64,000 nucleotides of DNA, taken from assembly GCF_029846115.1 (NCBI RefSeq), contig NZ_JARVZZ010000001.1, positions 2,728,001 to 2,792,000 of the forward strand, read 5' to 3'. The notes beneath the pieces are model-generated. The model worked only from the letters and a program-made list of their open reading frames with translations, was not told where the DNA came from and searched no databases. This DNA comes from Serratia marcescens (GTDB lineage Bacteria > Pseudomonadota > Gammaproteobacteria > Enterobacterales > Enterobacteriaceae). The first letter of the stretch is position 1. Every line of letters begins with the position of its first letter. Below are positions 59,943-64,000 of the stretch, one piece after another. The position numbers and the translations under genes are program-made.

Positions 59943-60197
59943 CATTATCTCCTTATAAAGTGACGTAGCTCTAAGTGTTGAACACGGCATAGGTTGTGTC
60001 AAAATTTTTCAATCGGGTATTTTGTTTACATTTTTACATATTTTATCGCGATTAGACACGACCATGCGCAGCTGAACCGCGACAGCCTCTGACCATAAGA
60101 TTGCGATGAAGTTTCCCTCGCATTGCGTTTAACCGAGTGAATGCCGATCGGTTACACTCGAAGCGAAGAGTGGCGCACTGATAAACGGGAGTTGAAG

Positions 60198-60611
60198 ATG
60201 CAAGATCAAGAGATTGTCGAGCTATTGCAGCAGGTGAACACTATCGCGCTGGTGGGCGCCAGCGATAACCCGTCGCGGCCCAGCTATGGGGTGATGGCGT
60301 ATCTGTTGGCACAAGGGTATCAGGTGATCCCGGTTAGCCCAAAACTGGCGGGGCAGACGCTGCTGGGGCAACAGGTTTACCCTACGCTGGCCGCTATCCC
60401 ACAGCCGGTAGATATGGTTGACGTGTTTCGCAATTCGGAGGCGGCTTACGGCGTGGCGCAAGAGGCGATAGCAATCGGTGCCAAGGCGCTCTGGCTGCAG
60501 ATAGGGGTGATTAACGATCAGGCGGCAGAGCTGGCGCAACAGGCCGGGTTGCGTGTAGTGATGGATCGCTGCCCGAAAATAGAAATCCCGCGCTTAGGGT
60601 TGGAGCGCTAA
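60198..60611 (+). CDS. yccU: CoA-binding domain protein YccU
   Basis: 137 residues from ATG 60198, equal to E. coli YccU. Single Rossmann-type CoA-binding domain: [17 protein letters not shown] (about 15-31) and the C-terminal [12 protein letters not shown]. Biological role unknown. GGGAG upstream. A candidate promoter is TACACT (60153-60158) with TTAACC (60129-60134). Its 3' hairpin functions mainly for hspQ on the other strand. Confidence 0.93.
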   Translation: MQDQEIVELLQQVNTIALVGASDNPSRPSYGVMAYLLAQGYQVIPVSPKLAGQTLLGQQVYPTLAAIPQPVDMVDVFRNSEAAYGVAQEAIAIGAKALWLQIGVINDQAAELAQQAGLRVVMDRCPKIEIPRLGLER

Positions 60612-60641
60612 ATAAAAAGGGCCAGGCGCGATGCCGGGCCC
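60610..60641 (-). terminator. Terminator of hspQ
   Basis: GGGCC/GGCCC and GGC/GCC stem segments with one internal mismatch (arms 60619-60627 and 60633-60641), followed on the minus strand by TTTTTATTT. May also affect yccU. Confidence 0.8.
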
Positions 60642-60668
60642 TCTCGGGTTTCTCAGGTCTTGGCGCGG

Positions 60669-60986
60669 TCAATTGCGCAAGCGTGGCGCCTGTAGCTGGT
60701 GACGGATGGATTCCGCCAGTTCGTCCAGCGATGGTTGCTCGGGATGTGCCTCCTGGGCTTCGCTATCCAGCTGCGCTTCCGCCAGATAGGTGTGTACCGG
60801 TTGGCCTTCCTCGTCTTCCATCACCACGTGGTACCAAGGGGCTGAACGCAGTTCATCGTTCGCCGCTATCTCGTCAGCTTTGGGTTGTTCTAAAGAGTAT
60901 TCTGGGTCGATATCGATCACGACGCCTAAATACCCCAGCAGTTTATGCCTAACCTGTTGTCCGATACCGAATTTGCTGGCAATCAT
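60669..60986 (-). CDS. hspQ: Heat shock protein HspQ
   Basis: 105 residues from ATG 60986, identical length to E. coli. Hemimethylated-DNA-binding/YccV fold; in E. coli it promotes degradation of certain DnaA forms and is a Lon specificity factor. N-terminus [20 protein letters not shown] is conserved and AGGAGG lies 5 nt upstream. Downstream of rlmI on the same strand (60 bp gap). Confidence 0.95.
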   Translation of the reverse strand: MIASKFGIGQQVRHKLLGYLGVVIDIDPEYSLEQPKADEIAANDELRSAPWYHVVMEDEEGQPVHTYLAEAQLDSEAQEAHPEQPSLDELAESIRHQLQAPRLRN

Positions 60987-61046
60987 GATGACCTCCTGAG
61001 AAACAATGCCTTGCTCATATATGGGGGCAAGGCAGCGCATTTCAAG

Positions 61047-62231
61047 TTACATCACCCGACAAGCGAATCCTTTCAGATACAGCCCTTCAGGGTATGTGGC
61101 GATCACCGGGTGATCGGCAGCCTGTCGGAACTGCTCTATAAATTGTACATCACGTCCGGCATCTACAGCGGCGTCGGCCAAAATTTTCTGGAACAGGTCG
61201 GTCGGCATCAGGCCGGAGCAGGAGAAGCTGAGCAGAATGCCGCCCGGATTCAGCAGCTGCAGCGCCAGCATATTGATGTCTTTGTAGCCGCGGCAGGCGC
61301 TGGCCAGCTGATTCTTGTTCTCGACGAATTTAGGCGGATCCATGATGATCAGATCGAATTTTTCGCCTTGAGCCCGGTAGTTGCGCAGTAACTGGAACAC
61401 GTCATCGCGGACGAACTCCGCCTTGTTCAGATCCAGCTTGTTGAGCTCGACGTTCTGTTTGGCGATATCCAGCGCCGCCTGTGAGGTATCCACGCTGATC
61501 ACTTGCTCGCAGCCGCCCATCAGAGCGGAAACGGCGAAGGCGCCGGTGTAGGAGAAGCAGTTCAGCACCCGGCGACCGGCAGAGTAGTTCCGCGCCGCCA
61601 GGCGACTGTCGCGTTGGTCGAGGTAGAAGCCGGTCTTGTGCCCTTGCTGAATGTCCACCAGCAGCTTCATGCCGTGCTCGGTGATAGGCAGCAGTTCCGG
61701 CGGCAGATCGCCCAGCACCGGGCCCTGCGCCAGCGGCAAGCCTTCTTTTTTACGCACCGCAACGTCGGAGCGATCGTAAATCGAACATTCCGGGTAGCAA
61801 TGCTGCAGAGCGGAAAGCAGGGCCGGGCGCTGGTATTCGGCACCGGCGGACAGCAACTGCAGCACCAGGAAATTCTGGAAGCGATCGATAGTGATGCCCG
61901 GCAGGCCGTCGGACTCGCCGGCGATCAGACGGTATCCGTCCAGACCGTCGCGCTGCGCGATCCAGTCGCGCCAGCTTTGTGCTTGCTGCAGGCGGCGAAT
62001 GAAGAAATCGATGTTAATCTCTTCATCCTGCTGGAAAGTCCAGACGCGTGCGCGGATCTGCGACTCGGGCGAATAGGCGCCGCGCGCCAGCCACTTGCCC
62101 TGGCTGTCGAGAATATCGATGGTTTCACCGGAGAGGGCTTTACCCTCAACGCGTTGAACGGCGCCGGAGAACACCCAAGGGTGGCGACGGAGTAAGGACT
62201 TTTCACGTCCTTTGGCGAGATGTAAGCGCAT
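61047..62231 (-). CDS. rlmI: 23S rRNA m5C1962 methyltransferase RlmI
   Basis: 394 residues (E. coli 396). Methylates C1962 of 23S rRNA. N-terminal PUA domain (about 2-75), EEHE-like middle, and SAM-dependent core: [17 protein letters not shown] (about 224-240), VSVDTS, and the motif [11 protein letters not shown] (about 299-307). The usual E. coli neighbour acyP on the far side is not seen before the window ends; AT-rich sequence follows instead. Confidence 0.96.
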   Translation of the reverse strand: MRLHLAKGREKSLLRRHPWVFSGAVQRVEGKALSGETIDILDSQGKWLARGAYSPESQIRARVWTFQQDEEINIDFFIRRLQQAQSWRDWIAQRDGLDGYRLIAGESDGLPGITIDRFQNFLVLQLLSAGAEYQRPALLSALQHCYPECSIYDRSDVAVRKKEGLPLAQGPVLGDLPPELLPITEHGMKLLVDIQQGHKTGFYLDQRDSRLAARNYSAGRRVLNCFSYTGAFAVSALMGGCEQVISVDTSQAALDIAKQNVELNKLDLNKAEFVRDDVFQLLRNYRAQGEKFDLIIMDPPKFVENKNQLASACRGYKDINMLALQLLNPGGILLSFSCSGLMPTDLFQKILADAAVDAGRDVQFIEQFRQAADHPVIATYPEGLYLKGFACRVM

Positions 62232-62610
62232 GGTTAAACTACTTTCTATTCAATGGGTTAATTGGCGGGTTTGAAGAATTGCCAAAATAAGTTCGTCATC
62301 ATAGCTGAATCTTACGGTGTTCACTACCGCGTTGGCTCGGATTGTATCGCGTTATCTCTGCTGACGTCACACCGAAGAGAGAGAAAGCGCAGCCTTCAAA
62401 CTGAAGAAATGACAGCTTAAATAGGTGTATTATAGCGAGGCAGAGATGAAAGCACGTCGTTCAGCGTGTGAAGACGCCTCGTTACCTGTAGGTGCCGATA
62501 TTCGTCTGAGGCGTTATGCTTTATAGGGAATAAGGCTGAGTAGTTATATTTTATTTTAATTAAGAGTTTTGATTATTGTTTGTACAATATGAATTGAAGG
62601 GAGTGCACCA
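62232..62610. other. AT-rich intergenic region right of rlmI
   Basis: 379 bp. Holds the rlmI promoter on the left. A 26-codon frame at 62446-62526 with AGG upstream overlaps an ACGCCTC...GAGGCGT stem (62474-62480 with 62508-62514) enclosing a small ACCT/AGGT dyad, so this may be a structured RNA or leader. A candidate promoter for the next gene is at 62560-62588. Base composition drops from the GC-rich backbone here. Confidence 0.45.
62560..62588 (+). promoter_or_regulatory. Candidate promoter of the small exported protein
   Basis: TTAAGA (62560-62565), 17-bp spacer, TACAAT (62583-62588). The leader to the GTG at 62611 would be about 15-17 nt. Confidence 0.4.
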
Positions 62611-62991
62611 GTGAGATTTTTTTTGTTTTTAATTTTTTTTATGACGACTAACACAGTATTGGCTAACGAGTGGGTTTTTAGTGGTGATGAAAACGCTATA
62701 AGTGATGGGGTATTAAAGATTTCGGTTCAGGCTGGGCATTATAAAATTTCATTTCCACCCACTGCGAACCCAAATTCAGGTGCTGTGTTGATTAACGGCG
62801 AGCGATTTTACGGCAACCGTTATTTTGGATTCGACGGTGAGCAAGCGGACAGAATGATTGATAGGTTATTAAAGGTAAAGAATGCTCAGGTTGAATATGA
62901 TGATCGTTTTAAAACGAAAGTCGTTCGCAAGTTGGTTGATTTTTCGAACATTACATCATCCCTCGATAACTTGAAAAATAAAAGTCATTGA
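62611..62991 (+). CDS. Small exported protein of unknown function
   Basis: 126 residues from GTG 62611, set by GAAGGGAG 7 nt upstream; an internal ATG at 62641 would cut the signal peptide. N-terminal hydrophobic signal (RFFLFLIFFMTTNTVLA), cleavage likely after VLA, so the mature protein of about 109 residues is periplasmic or secreted. No cysteine is present. The C-terminal half (GEQADRMIDRLLK, then VVRKLVDFSNITSSL) has the layout of small domains ending in a short hydrophobic strand-helix. I do not recognise the family. AT-rich and rich in rare codons compared with its neighbours, consistent with transfer. Confidence 0.7.
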   Translation: MRFFLFLIFFMTTNTVLANEWVFSGDENAISDGVLKISVQAGHYKISFPPTANPNSGAVLINGERFYGNRYFGFDGEQADRMIDRLLKVKNAQVEYDDRFKTKVVRKLVDFSNITSSLDNLKNKSH

Positions 62992-63379
62992 CACCTCTCA
63001 CATAATCGTCAATAGAGCAGATGGCTTTACTCGAAATAGGAATAGCGCTGCCGCTTGGTTGCCCGACGGTAAGTGTAACTAACGACGGCTGGTCGACGGT
63101 GCGCTTTCTTGTGAGCAAGCAGAGCCTATCATTTAGTGGGTGGATTGAAGATTGTTTTTTAATAAATTGATTTTTATGGTTTTTTTGTTAATGAGTATAG
63201 TAATTGGCTTCAGGCTGCCGTTTGCCTCACGGAGGAAAGCCTATCTTCCGGTCGATGGGTTTGTAAGTGATTTGTAGGTTTTTTGTGAGTTTTAGGTTTT
63301 TTCTCATGGACAAAAATCTTAACTTAATCTGTTATTGAGCACCTGATGTTTATTATTTAGATGTTAGGATTTTTCTTAA
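62992..63379. other. AT-rich intergenic region before the acyltransferase
   Basis: 388 bp. It contains a 49-codon frame (63021-63170) without a good ribosome site, and TAGGTTTTTT twice (around 63275-63284 and 63292-63302) in a T-rich tract. Promoter not assigned. No known element recognised. Confidence 0.4.
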
Positions 63380-64000
63380 ATGATTAAAGAAAGAAGCTTA
63401 TCGTTTGATTTTTTGAAAGGGTTGCTTATCTTGCTCGTCATTGTGGGGCATTTATTGCCAGGCAGCGCTGATGTTGGTTTGCGTGGGGCAATATATTATT
63501 TCCATATGCCACTTTTTCTAGGGGTGACGGGCTACTTTGTTCGGCGTTATTTTCTTGATGGCGGCGTGATTAGCGTGCTGAAAAAGTATCAGTGGCGAAT
63601 GATAATTCCTTATGTGTTGGCGTTCGTTGTTTACAGTGTTTATTCTCTTTACTCCTCAGAAGAAGTAGGTTTAAAGCAACTCATCGGTCTGTTTCTTTAC
63701 CCCTACTATCATCTTTGGTATATCCCAGCAGTGATCATATTTGTGCTATATACTATGGTCATTTATAAGAGTAATTTCTTACTCGGTTTCTTTCTGTTCA
63801 CTTCCGCCGTATTGTCTATTGTCTGGTACTGTTACGCCGACGCGCTGGAAAACCAATATGCCTGGCTGAAATTCATTGGTGATAAGCGTTTCTATTATTA
63901 CTACTCCTTCTTTTTATTAGGTTTCCTGGCGGGGGATAAGAGTTTTTACGGTAACCCGCTGGCGTTGTTCGCTATCGCGTTGGCCGTAGGCATATTAGGG
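63380..64000 (+). CDS. Acyltransferase family 3 membrane protein, N-terminal part (runs off window)
   Basis: First 207 codons of an integral membrane protein open to the window edge. The N-terminus KERSLSFDFLKGLLILLVIV followed by GH has the R...D-x-LKG...H arrangement of acyltransferase-3 proteins (OafA/WecH type), with the conserved His at residue 24. About six hydrophobic helices are seen in the part present, with FHMPLF in the second, typical of the family. Members O-acetylate or acylate surface sugars, peptidoglycan or antibiotics; the acceptor here is unknown. AT-rich. An AGGA stands 11 nt before the ATG. It may belong with the exported protein upstream, though 388 bp separate them. Confidence 0.82.
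   Translation, partial: MIKERSLSFDFLKGLLILLVIVGHLLPGSADVGLRGAIYYFHMPLFLGVTGYFVRRYFLDGGVISVLKKYQWRMIIPYVLAFVVYSVYSLYSSEEVGLKQLIGLFLYPYYHLWYIPAVIIFVLYTMVIYKSNFLLGFFLFTSAVLSIVWYCYADALENQYAWLKFIGDKRFYYYYSFFLLGFLAGDKSFYGNPLALFAIALAVGILG

Noticed and set aside
63021..63170. 49-codon open frame between the exported protein and the acyltransferase
   Set aside because: Weak ribosome site and no recognisable sequence; such a frame can occur by chance.
1..64000. CRISPR arrays, insertion sequences, prophage, tRNA or rRNA genes
   Set aside because: Read-through of the window showed no repeat-spacer pattern, transposase, integrase or tRNA-like cloverleaf; a tRNAscan or CRISPR search was not possible here.

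Overview
The window is a chromosomal segment of an enterobacterium with high GC content. Gene order follows the Escherichia coli K-12 map from msbA through ompF, pyrD, fabA, ompA and helD to rlmI almost gene for gene. Protein sequences are close to, but clearly distinct from, E. coli, and several genes are absent from the E. coli order. Porin, SulA and Sxy divergence together with the GC level suggest Yersiniaceae, most likely Serratia of the marcescens group. That assignment is an inference; no species marker was available.

Layout. 1-6.7 kb: lipid A/LPS supply (msbA end, lpxK, ycaR-kdsB), interrupted by a 2-oxoadipate dioxygenase-type gene and two cold-shock protein genes, plus the DNA glycosylase ycaQ. 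6.8-16 kb: ycbJ, elyC, then the cmoM-mukF-mukE-mukB condensin operon. 16.1-19.4 kb: peptidoglycan genes ldtD and mepK, and gloC. 19.4-27.1 kb, minus strand: aspC, ompF, asnS, pncB and a membrane diguanylate cyclase. 27.4-34.4 kb: pepN facing the ssuEADCB sulfonate operon. 34.7-45.7 kb: pyrD, zapC, ycbX, rlmKL, uup, pqiABC and rmf. 45.8-47.6 kb: an inserted two-gene unit (a second beta-ketoacyl-ACP synthase II and an HxlR-type regulator) between rmf and fabA. 47.9-62.2 kb: fabA, lonH, matP, ompA, sulA, sxy, yccS-yccF, helD, mgsA, yccT, yccU, hspQ, rlmI. 62.2-64 kb: an AT-rich stretch with a small exported protein and the start of an acyltransferase-3 membrane protein.

Themes. Envelope work dominates: LPS (MsbA, LpxK, KdsB), porins (OmpF, OmpA), peptidoglycan (ElyC, LdtD, MepK), lipid trafficking (PqiABC) and fatty acid synthesis (FabA, extra KAS II). 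A second theme is chromosome and division control (MukBEF, MatP, ZapC, SulA). Recognisable control sites include a LexA box at sulA, FadR- and FabR-like sites at fabA, OmpR-type boxes at ompF, a leader hairpin at pyrD and a perfect CRP-type palindrome upstream of ycaR-kdsB. No tRNA, rRNA, CRISPR array, insertion sequence or prophage was seen. The parts not explained by the conserved backbone are the KAS II/HxlR cassette with its paired operator-like repeats, the hglS-like gene, the divergent second Csp, the diguanylate cyclase and the right-hand AT-rich end.
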